A stretch of 64,000 nucleotides of DNA from Dolomedes plantarius (GCA_907164885.2 OU015496.1:134743697-134807696), one strand, 5' to 3'; numbered from the stretch's first letter, positions 30,372 to 42,200 are shown. Notes: generated by a model from the sequence alone, not told the origin. Translations and numbers: made by a program.

Positions 30372-31500
30372 CAGTGATTTCCGCTTATAAGAATCACGTT
30401 TGTTATTACTGTTTTTGATTCTTATAAGCGGTTGATTCTTATAACCGAAACTTCCCTTTGGACAGGCACACATACACAAATATATACTTGTACATATATA
30501 TAAACACACAGGCACATATATACATAATTTACCATTAAATACTCTTTAATTTACGTTATTTATCATTTATTAAAATCATTTTTTATAATTTTAAAAATAC
30601 TCAATTTCTAAACAAATACTATAACTCAATTTCTAGACCTATAAGTAACAACACATGATTTTAAACTCAACAAGAGGCAACTTCTCTTTGACTACACTTT
30701 GGAAGAGCATCATATCTAATTAACAAGTTCTGTTTTTTAGAAAAACTAAGAGTTTTCCTTGTTTTTATCATATTTGAATTCGACTATCGAAAAGTTCTAA
30801 CACTAACTGGCAATTTTGTTAGAAAAATAAAGTGAATACTAGCGACGTATGTATATTACAGTCTCAGACGAAGATTCACTTTATAGCGTACGTTTCACGG
30901 TTTGATTCTGAATCAAACCGTGAAACGTTTGATTCAGCATTTGGTTCATCTGATTCAGCAAAATGGATCCGTTTACGTTTCACGGTTTGAAGTGCTGAAT
31001 CCACTATCCCGTTTGCGTAAGTGATGGTGGACACTTCGCGGAAGATTTATGTGTTTCAGGGTCCAGAAATCCGCAACCAGGAAGTAAGTGGTGGGAAAAA
31101 AGGAGTGCCTGTCTGGAGAAAAGCGAAATCGGACCCGGGCGGGTTAGATGCCCCTGGGTAAAGCTAATAAGACAGTGTTTAGCAAAAACGTATAAGGAGA
31201 AACTCTTATGTTATGTCTAAAGGAATGTATTTTAGGACTGTTTTCCACCCCAAAGTTTTATCAATCGTTCTTTTCAAAAACTTAAGAAAGAATTTCGTAC
31301 CTTTTGAGAGTTCAAGTGGAATTTTTTGGAAAAATGAAAGGAAGGCGAAGATTGCAAACTGATTCTTATAACAGGTGGATTGATTCTTTAAAGCGGGAAT
31401 TTTAACATGGAAATAATACATTTGTTTTTGTTTTTGCGATATTGATTCTTATAAACGGTTGATTCTTATAACCACTGATCACTATAAGCGGTGGTCACTG
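30372..31500. mobile_element. pogo-like non-autonomous element with subterminal repeats
   Basis: The ends CAGTGATTTCCGCTTATA and, reversed, CAGTGACCACCGCTTATA are inverted repeats with TA on both sides (30370-30371 and 31501-31502). The motif GATTCTTATAA(G/A)CGG recurs near both ends (about 30407-30440 and 31445-31480, with a weaker copy near 31361), probably as transposase binding sites. No transposase was recognised. A 39-bp perfect palindrome lies inside. Confidence 0.8.
30890..30928. repeat. 39-bp perfect palindrome
   Basis: Nineteen bases (30890-30908, ACGTTTCACGGTTTGATTC) are followed after one T by their exact reverse complement (30910-30928). A third direct copy of ACGTTTCACGGTTTGA lies at about 30975-30990. 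Confidence 0.95.
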
Positions 31501-31814
31501 TAATTAATTGTTTTAGGTACCATCTTTTTTATAGAAATTATTGCTAGATTATTTAACGGCTCTTCGGTTATGGTTGTTCGTAGATAACTCGCTAAATTTT
31601 CTGTTTAGAAAAACGGTGCTCAGCTGATGCTGCAGTCCCAAGTATTGTTAGTAGCGATCTTAGAGCTCCAACAACGTTTGGAAATAGGCATTCAAAATTC
31701 ATTTCTCATGTTCTGAGATTTAGAAATTTATAATTATAGTCTAAATATTATCTTATATTTGTGTATTTTTACGAATTTCGCCAGACGTCAAGTTAAACTA
31801 TTAATATTTTCCCG

Positions 31815-31960
31815 TTAGAGGCGTGGTAGCACGTTTGGCAAAGGCGTCGACCCAGTGATCTGCGGGTTCGAGGCCGGTCTCTGACAAAATCCTCTCCCGT
31901 GCTCACTAATGATGGTCCGGTCACGTAAAATAGGGCGTGGCTACAACTCATAAGTATACC
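31815..31960 (+). repeat. tRNA-derived SINE or tRNA relic
   Basis: An A-box-like GTGGTAGCACGTTTGG (about 31824) and a good B box, GGGTTCGAGGCC (about 31863-31875), are spaced as in a tRNA-type RNA polymerase III promoter. The downstream body resembles other SINE tails in style. The tRNA fold was not convincing enough to call a gene. Confidence 0.6.
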
Positions 31961-32424
31961 TCTAAAGATATTTACCAAAATTTTTTTTAACAAATTGTAT
32001 TTCCTACTGATCATAAAACGATCCTTCTTCAACAATAATAAAAATTAATAATACACTTAACAAATTTAAAGTATATCCCGAATACCGACAAACATCATGA
32101 GCCAGAGATACATTTCCTTTTGAATTTATTATTTTTTTGTGCCTAACACCTTTGACTCCCCTTTTTATGTGGTTAAACTTTGCGTGTCGTCCAATTAAAT
32201 TAAATTAAATAAATTGAAGAAAAAGAAACCTGTCTTGCTTAAACTTCTTCTTAGAAACCTATTATGTGTAAAACTTCTGGATCTCATGATTGAAGCCACC
32301 GAATATGAAAATTTTGATTTTTGCCCTTTTAATGTTTTAAGTACTTATTTTTACAAAAGCAAATGTTGTGATTTATTGTGTTCCTTAATAAAATGTTTTT
32401 TTAATCCAAGTTCTCAAATTACCT
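31961..32424. other. AT-rich sequence, no gene recognised
   Basis: Nothing identifiable between the two SINE-like sequences. Confidence 0.5.
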
Positions 32425-32600
32425 CTGGGGGGTGCTGGGTCAAGTGGTCTGGTCCCGTCACTTGACTCGGTTCAAAATTCGCGGACCATCAAACGGGTGC
32501 AGTGTGGGGCCACCCCCTGTGGTGCACGTGGGGCAACGCATGCGGCGAAGTGGTCTCACGTTTCCGGCTCCCCTCAGAGAAGAGCCCAGGCTCAGTTCTC
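32425..32600 (+). repeat. Possible tRNA-derived SINE
   Basis: A B-box-like CGGTTCAAAATTCGC (about 32467-32481) follows an A-box-like GGGTCAAGTGGTCTGG (about 32436). The body is strongly GC-rich against its surroundings. The frames across it carry no family motif. A retroposed fragment is an alternative. Confidence 0.45.
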
Positions 32601-33151
32601 CCAGCCATTAGAAAAAAAATATTTTCCCGATATTCATCAAAAATTTCGTATTTTTACTGTTTCATTTTGGCGCCTTTTTCAATTCGGAGATTGAGGCCGT
32701 CGCCTCGTCGCCTCACATATGGAACCGGTTCCGTTTCTGATGACCCGGTGTTTTGTCTGGTAGCGCACTCTTTGTATACAGGAACAACAGCAGCTTTCTA
32801 ACACTTTACAAACAAAGCAGTTTCTTGATACTCTCTCCTCAGCATCTACCTTCTTAGATAACTCGCTAAATTTTCAGTTTACAAAAACGGCTCTCAGCTG
32901 CTGCTGCAGTGAAAGTCCATTGAATCGTGTTTTTCACCCATTCCTTCACAAGCAATAAAATTCGACTTTCTTTACAATCATCCGACATTCCCTTTTTATA
33001 CCAATCTCCCCCTCTGACAGCAACAACGGTCCGCCATAGCTAATTTGCATAAATTGTCAGTTGATCATAATAAATTGTCCACTTAGCGCAAAATGTCGTT
33101 TAGATGTTCATTACTTACATTATTTTACGCATATAAGAGAAAATTAATGAG
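32601..33151. other. No gene recognised
   Basis: Mixed composition. TAACTCGCTAAATTTTCTGTT near 31583 recurs almost unchanged near 32858, so both may be pieces of one dispersed repeat. Confidence 0.45.
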
Positions 33152-33881
33152 TTATAGTATATATAACTGTTCCATCACTGACTGATAGATAACGCAGAGA
33201 CCAAACCGCTGGACCTAAAGACCTGAAATTTTGCATGGCGATTCTTCTTATATATACAAATAATATTCTATAAAATAGGGGTGCACTAAGAGAGATTTTT
33301 TAAAAATTCTTCTTAGATTTTTTTAATTAAATTTTTAAACTATTTTTGCAAAACTTTTTTTAAGTTTGCATTTAAAATAACAATTTGAAGGTTATAAAAT
33401 TTATATCACGAGAAAGATAGTAAAAATTAATTTAAAATGAAATCTTTTTAGAATCTTTACCTCCACTTTCTGATTTTTGGGGAGTTTTCAAAGGTTAATT
33501 TTTAGAATTTAATTTATTAAATGCTGCTTATGACATTTCTTTTCTTTTTGTGATAATTTAAATTAATTTTACGTCACATGTATAACAACGAAATAAATTA
33601 GCAAAAAATATTAAAATGTATTAAAAGATAAAATTTAACCACTTGACTAATTGAAATAGAAGTTTAAGAATTAGTATGTTTCTGAATATTAAACATACAA
33701 ATTAAATTAATTGCACACATTGACCGTTGTATTTAACTTGATTATTCTTTTCTACATTATTTTGTCTATAAAAATATCCATTACGATTTTTTTATAAATA
33801 TTTTTGGGGCATTAATTGCATACATTGACCGTTGTATTTAATTTGAATGTATTCCGTAGCGAAATACGGGTATTCAGCTAG
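33152..33881 (+). mobile_element. Non-autonomous Helitron-like element
   Basis: The 3' end has the Helitron signature: a small hairpin, CCGTA-GCGAAA-TACGG (33854-33869), then a short spacer and CTAG followed by T (33878-33882). The 5' region, with TATATATAACTGTTCCATCACTG and the GC-richer CGCTGGACCTAAAGACC segment, resembles 5' parts of arthropod non-autonomous Helitrons as I remember them; the exact TC start was not fixed. No coding capacity was seen. Confidence 0.6.
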
Positions 33882-35290
33882 TATTCAAATATAGCAACAC
33901 ATAAATATGAAGTTTTATATATTACTTTAGGAAGGTCAAATAATTAAATCATTTTTTCCACAAATAATACTCTAAATATTCGATTGCATCAGAAATTCAC
34001 AATGCTAAAGATATACGCTGCGGATTTATTTTCTTTTATGCTAATCTAAAAATTTGAAATGCGGTCTGACAAAAAGTAGGTTTTAGGTATATATACAAAT
34101 ATAGCAACACATAAATATTCAGTTTTATAGATTACTTTAGGAAAATAAAATCATTTAATCATTTTTTTCACAAATAATGATATAAATATTAGATTGCATA
34201 AGGAGTTCACAAGATAAAGATATATGCTACGGATTTATTTTAATTTTTGCTAATCTAAAAATGTTAAATGCGGTCTGACAAAAAGTAGGTTTTAGGTATA
34301 TATATACAAATATAGCAACACATAAATATTCAGAATTATAGCTAAATTTAATAATATAAAATAATTTAATCATTGTTTTCGCAAATAATGCTCTAAATAT
34401 TAGATGGTATGTGAAGTTCACAAGGCTAAAGATATATGCTGGTGATTTATTATTTTTTAATTTGCTGATGTAAAAATTTTAAATGTCGTTAGATGAAAAG
34501 TAGGTTTTATATATATATTCAAAAATTAAAACACATAAATATACAGTTTTATAGATTACTTTAGGAAGATAAAATAATTCAATAATTTTTTTCAGAAATA
34601 ATATTAAAAATATTAGATTGCAAGAGAAGTTCACTAGGCTAAAGATATATACTGTCGATTTATTTTATTTTTTGCTAATCTAAAAATTTTAAATGCGGTT
34701 TGACTAAAACCAAGATTTAGATATATATACAAATATAGCAACACATAAATATTCAGTATTATAGCTAAATTTAATAAGATAAAATAATTTAATCATTGTT
34801 TTCGCAAATAATACTCTAAAAATTAGATGGCATGTGAAGTTCACAAGGTTAAAGATATATGCTGGTGATTTATTATTTTTTAATTTGCTAATCTAAAAAT
34901 TTTAAATGTCATTAGATGAAAAGTAGGTTTTATGTATATATTCAAAAATAAAAACACATAAATATACAGTTTTATAGATTACTTTAGGAAGATAAAATAA
35001 TTCAATAACTTTTTTCACAAATAATATTGAAAATATTGGATTGCAAGAGCAGTTCACAAGGCTAAAGATATATACTGCGGATTTATTTTATTTTTTGCTA
35101 ATCTAAAAATTTTAAATTCAGTTTGACGAAAAGTGGATTTTAGATTTATATACAAATAAAATATCTCTTAAATATTCTTTATTATAGATTACTTTATGAA
35201 TATCAAATAGTATAATCATATTTTTTTGAAAAATAAAATACTCTAAATATTAGATTGCATGAGAAGTTCACAAAAGGCTAAAGATATATT
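33882..35290. repeat. ~211-bp satellite array with dimeric higher-order structure
   Basis: Seven units are marked by ATAGCAACACATAAATAT or variants at about 33891, 34101, 34312, 34525, 34735, 34947 and 35157. Each also carries GATTGCAT/AGATGGCAT, GTTCACAAGGCTAAAGATATA and TTGCTAATCTAAAAATTTTAAATG. The two dimers 34312-34734 and 34735-35156 resemble each other more closely than the monomers inside them do, so the array is organised as A-B pairs of about 422 bp. It begins at the Helitron 3' end. Confidence 0.85.
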
Positions 35291-35717
35291 TCTGACTCAT
35301 CGTTTTCCAGGATTGCATCATACTTTAATACTAACAGGAATCGAGGGACGTAAAGAAATAAATGTTTATATTGTTGATACGTGCCTAACATTCAAGTGGA
35401 CCTTCTAAAGCTTTCGCGTTTTAGTATGTCAGTCACGTATGAAAATAGCTATAAAAAGAATTGAGAATTATGATCGTTTTTAGCATTTTTTTCGTCTTTT
35501 CTTCTCTGTTAAAGAAATGTATGTGCTTTTCTATTGTGGCTCTCTGAATTTATAGTATTTAGGTTTTATTCAGGGTTGAAAGCGAATAGAATGAACGTTT
35601 GAAAACGTAATAAAATAAAAATTGAAAAACAAAATTAATGTTTTTGGGCTTACACAAAAATTTAATACTTTTTATTAGGGTACCTTTATGACGCCAAGAA
35701 GTGTAATCAAATTTTAA
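35291..35717. other. No gene recognised
   Basis: AT-rich sequence between the satellite and the hairpin plus TA tract; nothing identifiable. Confidence 0.5.
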
Positions 35718-35873
<156 letters not shown>

Positions 35874-36133
35874 AGGAGGGGATAGATTTATTAACAAGAT
35901 CAATTAACTTAATATTATTTAAATGCAGACAAAGCTAACTTGACAATGGTGAAAAACTCATCACATAAGATATTAGTATAATCCTATCTTTTAACAATTC
36001 AAACAGAAATAATCATGTGAATCGGTTACAGTCAATCATAAATGTGAATAATTTTGCCATTTTAATCAAACTCGGTTCTTCTGATGCCGATGATTATAAC
36101 TAAAATACAGGGTTATTGTCCTACATTTAAGTA

Positions 36134-37432
36134 CACTGGTGTAAGAAATTAAGAGAATTTGCAGACTTGGTCGATTATCTCTAGAACTACTGTATCGATT
36201 TTAATGAAATTTGATATGTACATACATTAATACAATACAAAAGAAATAACCATTCAATAATTTTAATACACACGCATGATCGTGCGTAATACTCGTTTGG
36301 AGTCGAAAGGTATGAAACAGCGGTTGCAGAATAAACAATGGGTTAATAGATGGGTCCCCTCATACAGATATACAGATCTCGCAGCGTGATTTCATACTTG
36401 AAATAAGGCAGTTTATCAATTCCTGTAGCAATTGGTCCCACTCGTTCAGCAACACTGTTTTCATTCCCTGGATGGTTCTCGGATGAGAGTTGCGAGTTGC
36501 AATTGCCATCCCCAGATCACACCAGTCACAGTGCCACTTTCAAAGACATGGAGAGGTGTGCGGCCATCCAACATGATGCTTGCCCAGACCATTAAACCTC
36601 CTCCGCCATAATGGTCGATTTCGCGGGCATTGAAGGGTAGGTAGCGGGTCCCTGGTGCTCTCCATATGAACGCACGGCGAAAATCGGTGTTTAGGCTGAA
36701 CCGGGACTCATCAGTGAAGAGAACGGTCACCCATTGATCCATACTCCAATCTCTATATTCTCTGCACCATGATAAACGGATTCTCCTGTTCGTAGAAGTG
36801 AGTGGGATGCAAACAGCAGGTCTTCTTGCAAACAACCCTCTCTCATGAAGTCTTTTGGAAACAGTCACCCTTGATACACGGGTTCCTGTGGCTGCATACA
36901 AGTCACGAGAGAGCTGATAAGCTGTAGCACTCCTGTTACGCCTCGATATAATCGACAAATGGCGATCTTCTCTGGCCGTCGTGGCTCTTGGACGACATTG
37001 CCCAGGCTTTCTCTCGATGGATCCGGTATCCTGGAACTGTTTACATAAGTTACACATGACGCTGGGCGTTGAACTATCTACAAATTTGGACTTGAGATTG
37101 GCCTGCTTCTAGCCTCCCCACAATTCGCGTCCTCATTCCATCATCTAAACGTTGGTGGTTACTCATTTTTACTGTTACAATTTGAAATTAACCGATTACT
37201 GCAAAATAACACCATGTATTAACCCATTTTTTTTATTCTGCAACCGCTGTTTCATACCTTCGGACTCCAACGAGTGTTACCCACGATCATGCATGTGTAT
37301 TACAATTATTGAATGATTATTTGTTTTGCATTGTATCAATGTATGTACATATCAAATTTCATTAAAATCGGTACAGTAGTTCTAGAGATAATCGACCAAG
37401 TCTGTAAATTCTCTTAATTTCTTACACCAGTG
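36134..37432 (-). mobile_element. Tc1-like element with ~215-bp TIRs, internally deleted
   Basis: Terminal inverted repeats span about 36134-36348 and 37217-37432, both starting CACTGGTGTAAGAAATTAAG, with TA on each side. The repeats stay similar along their full length, including CATACCTT...CTCC(A/G)AACGAGT segments. The transposase gene between them has lost its catalytic core. The element is non-autonomous. Confidence 0.9.
36350..37160 (-). pseudogene. Tc1-like transposase lacking second Asp and Glu
   Basis: The open part (37057-36461) gives the linker KPGQCRPRATTAREDRHL, the second helix-turn-helix VTVSKRLHERGLFARRP, the first catalytic Asp in LFTDESRFS, and GGGGLMVWASI up to FESGTVTGV. 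The frame then jumps directly to the C-terminal tail, readable in another frame as ending IQGMKTVLLNEW...INCLISSMKSRC. The segment that should hold the second Asp and the Glu is absent, so an internal deletion removed the catalytic core. The N-terminal helix lies upstream around 37160-37060 in a broken frame. Confidence 0.85.
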
Positions 37433-37441
37433 TATTATATA

Positions 37442-37530
<89 letters not shown>

Positions 37531-37565
37531 TTATTTATTTATTTATTTATTTATTTTTTTATTTA
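37433..37565. repeat. (TA)n then (TTTA)n microsatellite
   Basis: It starts at the right TA target of the Tc1 element and grades into TTTA repeats near 37527. Confidence 0.95.
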
Positions 37566-38084
37566 TATTTTAATACGTAGTAAGTTTTATATCTCTCAGT
37601 AAAGCAATTTTTAAATGTTATCTTCAGACAATCTTATTTTGATTAGATTACAAAATAATACAGAATATGTGTAAAATAATGATTTTGAATCATTCAAAAT
37701 TTTGAAATAAGTTCTATTAATGATTACTATTGGCGTTAAAATTCCTGTCATCTAAGCCATCCAAATCATAATATCTAAAAATATTCTTTGAATTTTATTT
37801 ATACCCCATTGTAAATATATATGGAATTTTTCAGGTGTTGAAAAGATTATAAATGATGTAAATGAAATAAACATTGTTTTTCTTTATCATAGACCTGTAT
37901 ACTTAGAGGTTAATAGGTTCCTATAATCAGTTATTTATACAGTATTCTTATTACTTATGCAAATATGAAAACAGATGTCGAATAGAAAGCATAATGTTTG
38001 AATAACAAATGCGTAATTGATGACTTGTAACATATTTAATAAGGCATGCATTCGAAATATCTTTTGGTTTATTTTCAAATTACA
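37566..38084. other. AT-rich sequence, no gene recognised
   Basis: Nothing identifiable. Confidence 0.5.
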
Positions 38085-38285
38085 AATATAGCATTGCTTA
38101 AATATTCTGTATTATAGTTTAATTCACAAAGATTAAATAGTTCAATAATTTTTTATATTTTAATAATACTCTAAACTGCAAAGGTAAAGAAAGATATATG
38201 CTGTGGATTTATTTTCTTCTTTTGCTAATCTAAAAATTTTAAATGCGGTTTGATCAAAAGTGGGTTTTAGGTATATCTATATACA
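38085..38285. repeat. Orphan monomer of the 211-bp satellite
   Basis: CAAATATAGCATTGCTTAAATATTC, AAAGATATATGCTGTGGATTTATTTTCTT and TTGCTAATCTAAAAATTTTAAATGCGGTTTGA follow in the same order as in the array at 33.9-35.3 kb. The array and this monomer are separated by the TA tracts and the Tc1 element. Confidence 0.8.
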
Positions 38286-38357
38286 AACTTCACATTTGGA
38301 CAAATTGCATTGAAAATTTTTAGATTAACAAATGAGTAAATAAATCCTCAGCATATA

Positions 38358-38968
38358 CAGAGTAGGCCAAAAGTAGGTATAAAATAATGCAGTATATTTT
38401 TTCAACAAAGGCATTGTGAATTATGCAGGGAAGTTGAATAGAGAACAAAGCATGTTGATTTTGAAGCAGTTTTGGAAAATTGCCGGGGCTCAGGGAAAAA
38501 TAATCAACTCTCTCGTTGTTGAAAGAAAACCCCAAACAGTGAATGAAATGAAAGATTTCGTAACAGACGTATTTATGGACATTCATTCCGATCGTAATTT
38601 GTATCGAACTGAATGTCAAAGTGTTCCGGATAGTTGGGATGCATGTTGTAACATTGATGGAGGACATTTTGAGCGCATGAGAGATTAAACGGTTTTACAC
38701 AACTAAACAACTTAGTATTGCCACAACGTTAAACAACTTTCTTTAAATGTTAAATTAATTAAATGTTAACAAAATGTCAAAGAACAAAGCCCTCTGACAA
38801 TGGCAATATCTGGGCAGAGCCATCCATGAAATGTACATAAAATCAATTTAAATGTCATGAATAATTATGAAACAGACCATTATTTTATATTTTAATATAA
38901 TAATTTAATACTCTTGTCCTATGAAAAATATACTATGTGCTGTATACTTACTTTTGGCCCACCATGTG
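38358..38968 (+). mobile_element. Short TA-flanked transposon, deletion derivative
   Basis: The termini CAGAGTAGGCCAAAAGTAGG and, reversed, CACATGGTGGGCCAAAAGTAAG are inverted repeats flanked by TA. The 611-bp length and the single small open frame indicate an internally deleted element of the Tc1/mariner type. Confidence 0.75.
38416..38688 (+). pseudogene. Small ORF fusing transposase ends (catalytic core deleted)
   Basis: A 90-codon open frame. The beginning (LNREQSMLILKQFWKIAG) resembles the first helix of an arthropod transposase DNA-binding domain. The end (QSVPDSWDACCNIDGGHFERM) matches the usual C-terminal tail C...NGGHFE of the same proteins, as does IESHLNAI after NNGGH in the 27-kb copy. 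No catalytic Asp motifs lie between, so the frame probably arose by an internal deletion that kept the frame open. A product able to bind transposon ends without cutting is conceivable but speculative. Confidence 0.6.
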
Positions 38969-38970
38969 TA

Positions 38971-39409
38971 TGACACTCATTTTTTAAAAATTAATTTAAG
39001 TTAATATACTGAAATAAAATATAAAAAAGTACACTGAAAAAAGAATTTAAGTTTCAAGTTTATAAATGTCTGTTTATCCCAGATAATTTATTTTTTTTAA
39101 ACTTTTATGTGTTAGAATATCGTATTTTATCTATAAACGTTTTTCATTGGCTATTTTGCATAGATGTTGAACAAAGGAAAATTGCATTTATAAAAATAAA
39201 TATTTTAAGATATAGACATAAGAATTGTTTTCAATGCTTGTCGGCTAGGATTAATTTTTTTTTCCTTAAATTATACTTCGTAATATAGAAGGTGATTTTT
39301 TTATTTGGGTATCTATTTCATTCTTTAAAATAAACGATAATAATATTTTGAAATTTGAATCATTCGGGGGGAAAATGCGGAATACTCTGTTTTTAAATGC
39401 AAATAATTT
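38971..39409. other. AT-rich sequence, no gene recognised
   Basis: Nothing identifiable. Confidence 0.5.
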
Positions 39410-39600
39410 CCTTTGGGGGGGAGGCTAGGGCGGCCTTGGGGTACAGCGCGCTGACTTCCGTTTCTGAGGGTGCTCGGATCGAATCTGGTCGTCGCGCCAT
39501 AAAAATGCCCCCGTTTGTGTCGTCCCTTCATAGGGTTAATGCTGGTCTGTCTATATTGTGCCTCCATAATAAAATGGCCATCAAAACTGCGATGTATTAT
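39410..39600 (+). repeat. tRNA-derived SINE
   Basis: An A-box-like GGGTACAGCGCGCTGAC (about 39439) and a B-box-like CTCGGATCGAATCTGG (about 39473-39488) sit at tRNA-like spacing. They are followed by a GC-rich body (GCCCCCGTTTGTGTCGTCCC). The small open frames on both strands across it are artefacts of the SINE. Confidence 0.6.
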
Positions 39601-40599
39601 AAGCGAATGTCTTCACGACAAGTGCCTTCGTATTGGTAAAAAGAAAGAAAAAAAGAAAAATCCTTTAGATTCAGTGACATGGAGCTCAACTTTTGTAATT
39701 ATTTTGATTATTATACTGTTTTAACCCCCCAAAAAACTATTTCTTATTTCACAATTTCGAAACAACATTAATTCGGTTCCCTGCACATTTATAAGTGTAT
39801 TTCTTTTATTTTGTAAATCTTAAATTGTATATGTGCTGAAAATCATTCCTGTGGTTTTTCGTACCGGTTTTCCTGGAAATAGGGAATGCGCCTCCCGTAT
39901 GCAATTAAATGTGACCTGTTACACTGCGGATAGTACACAAGGTCATTTGCACAAGAAGGGAGAATTACTTGCCACCCTCTCGGTCATTAAGGGGACATAG
40001 TTCCTCCATAGCACCGACCCAGAAACCATCTTTTAACTAGAAAGGTGTTAATTGTTCTAGAACATTTTCTGACCTCTGCGTTTTCGGTGCTGGGAAGTTT
40101 TAACGGTTTTTTGATTCAGTTGAAAAAATAACTGCGACTGTGATTTTGCTCGAGGTTGTCCGCTCTTCAGCCCCAGTCGCTATTTTTGTATGCTGAGATT
40201 TCTGGTCTGCCTTTGGACCAGGTTTAGTACAACAATGAGTAACAATCATCAGTCTGTAATAAAGGTGGTGGTAAGTAATAATAATTTGTAATATATTTTA
40301 TCAGGCGAGAGCACATAATAATTAATATATGTAGCTAGGTTTTAATATGAGTTCAAATACTTTATTAATGTATGTAGATAATTCTTATGTTATTTCTGCG
40401 CAAATTGTAACTAACGAAAAAAATAATTTTAAATAAGAAGAAGAGATATTAAATGCTAATATTATTTATTTTAAATTGAGTCGTTTTTTTAATTATCTCA
40501 GTCATGTGTAAGAATGTGTTTTCTCCAATTAACAATTTTAAAAAGTGCCACTATACGATCATCTATTTAATTACATGTTCTAATTCCACATAATAGATT
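39601..40599. other. No gene recognised
   Basis: The stretch 39850-40220 is less AT-rich and could hold an old repeat, but no motif, frame or terminus could be identified. Confidence 0.5.
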
Positions 40600-40910
40600 C
40601 CAGATTAGCCTATTGGTAGCGAGTTGGAATTTGAACTGGTAATGCTCATTTCGAATACTATACAATAACTTCGTGTCTAGGAAGTATATGGGATGAATAA
40701 TTACTAGAACGGACAATTACGTGGACGGGCAATTTTCTCTTACGAAGTTAGAGAGGGTCGAGGAGGTACGATCCACCCAGATGTCGCTCCTAGTGGTGCT
40801 CGCTGAAAATGGAGGTTGTACCAGTGGGTGGTGTGGGTTCACCTATACGCTGATCTCTTGAAAGAACCAAAGATTCTATCAGATTATGTTCTGTCTTCAG
40901 TGACAAATAC
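40600..40910 (+). repeat. tRNA-derived SINE (same family as 4.9 kb)
   Basis: An A-box-like TAGCCTATTGGTAGCGAGTTGG near 40610 and a decayed B box (ATTTCGAATACT, about 40649) are followed by a body with CAGATGTCGCTCCTAGTGGTGC. This lines up with the body of the 4885-5180 copy. Confidence 0.55.
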
Positions 40911-41865
40911 CCCACGCTGGCAAACAACAACAAAATTCCCTTTAGTGGATGGAATTTCCAAAACGAAAAAACAAAACAAAAACAAGAGATTAAATTAATC
41001 TTCATCTATTACATGTGTATAGTTTCAAAGAAAAAAAACTTTAAATTTAAAACTTTAATCCTTGAGAAGCATAAAAATATCTTACAAACTGTTGAGTTCG
41101 GTTAATATTGACGCCGGTTGTCACGTAGGTATTCCCTCAGTGACATTTGTAGCAGGTACTTAACAGTCCCTCCCCCCTTCTCCCTCATCCCTCAGAATGC
41201 AGGAAATGTGTTCGTGCCCTTCATATAGCTACCCCAAAAATGTGATGATGTCATCTATTTGGAACGTTGCCTGAATACTTGGATGGAAGCTTTTTACTCT
41301 ATTGGTGATTGTCTAAGACTAAGGGTCTCAAACCAGACGGAATACTTCGCTAGGCAGCTAATCTCCAGATTCCAAACACTAATATTATCGTTTTATCTTC
41401 AATAATCTGACAGGGATAAAAAAATGGTATATGTCTGTTTCTGTATCTGTAAATATTAAACTGCTGAAATTATTACCCAGGAGAAAAAACAATTATTATT
41501 ATAGTCCATGTTTTCTATGGGGTTGTGCATGGTCAGCAGTGTTCCTTTTTATGGGTGGGTGGGTGGGGAGGTGTGAGCTGTTTATTCAAAATAGAAGACT
41601 AAACATTACCACAATTAAAAACTTCTTTTATTCATAGACATGTACTTACTAAAGTCTGTTATTTTTTATGGAATTCACTCGTTTTTGTATCTATAAATAA
41701 GTTGATCACAATTTAAATTATTAAATATATATTTGAATATCTTTTTTTTCTTTGTACACCATCAAAGGAACCATTACTACACAGCAGGATCAAAAAAAAT
41801 ATGTACGTTAGTTTTTAGCATGCACCTGAGATGAACAATCTATTTTAACGTAGGCTTGAGTTCCT
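40911..41865. other. No gene recognised
   Basis: AT-rich with some GC-richer patches (41100-41250); no feature could be supported. Confidence 0.5.
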
Positions 41866-42030
41866 CTATAACGGTCCTCCGGAAAGCAAAATTTCAGATG
41901 CTAAAACTTTCCGTCATCGCGAGTTATAATTTTTACAGACCTAGTTTGTATCTCCAAACCTAGTCTGTATCGCTTGGGCAAGCCGTAAGCTGTTAAACAG
42001 AAAAGTGCCAAAATGAGTCAAAATTTTGTC

Positions 42031-42096
<66 letters not shown>

Positions 42097-42200
42097 TATA
42101 TATAACACATACATACATATACACATACATAAGAGGTAAACAACGATAAGTATTCATACCATAATAACCTGCGGTAGTTTCGTTAGAAGAGACTATCTGA
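41866..42200. repeat. Dispersed repeat with embedded microsatellite (copy 1)
   Basis: TAACGGTCCTCCGGAAAGCA, ATCGCTTGGGCAAGC, AAAATTTTGTCATATATA and CGGTAGTTTCGTTAGAAGAG occur in the same order as in the copy at 60.36-60.65 kb. In both copies a TA tract (here 42031-42105) lies at the same internal position. Confidence 0.8.

Noticed and set aside
33882..35290. Possible CRISPR-like array because of regularly spaced repeats
   Set aside because: The units are ~211 bp and contiguous with no short repeat plus unique spacers; it is a eukaryotic satellite.
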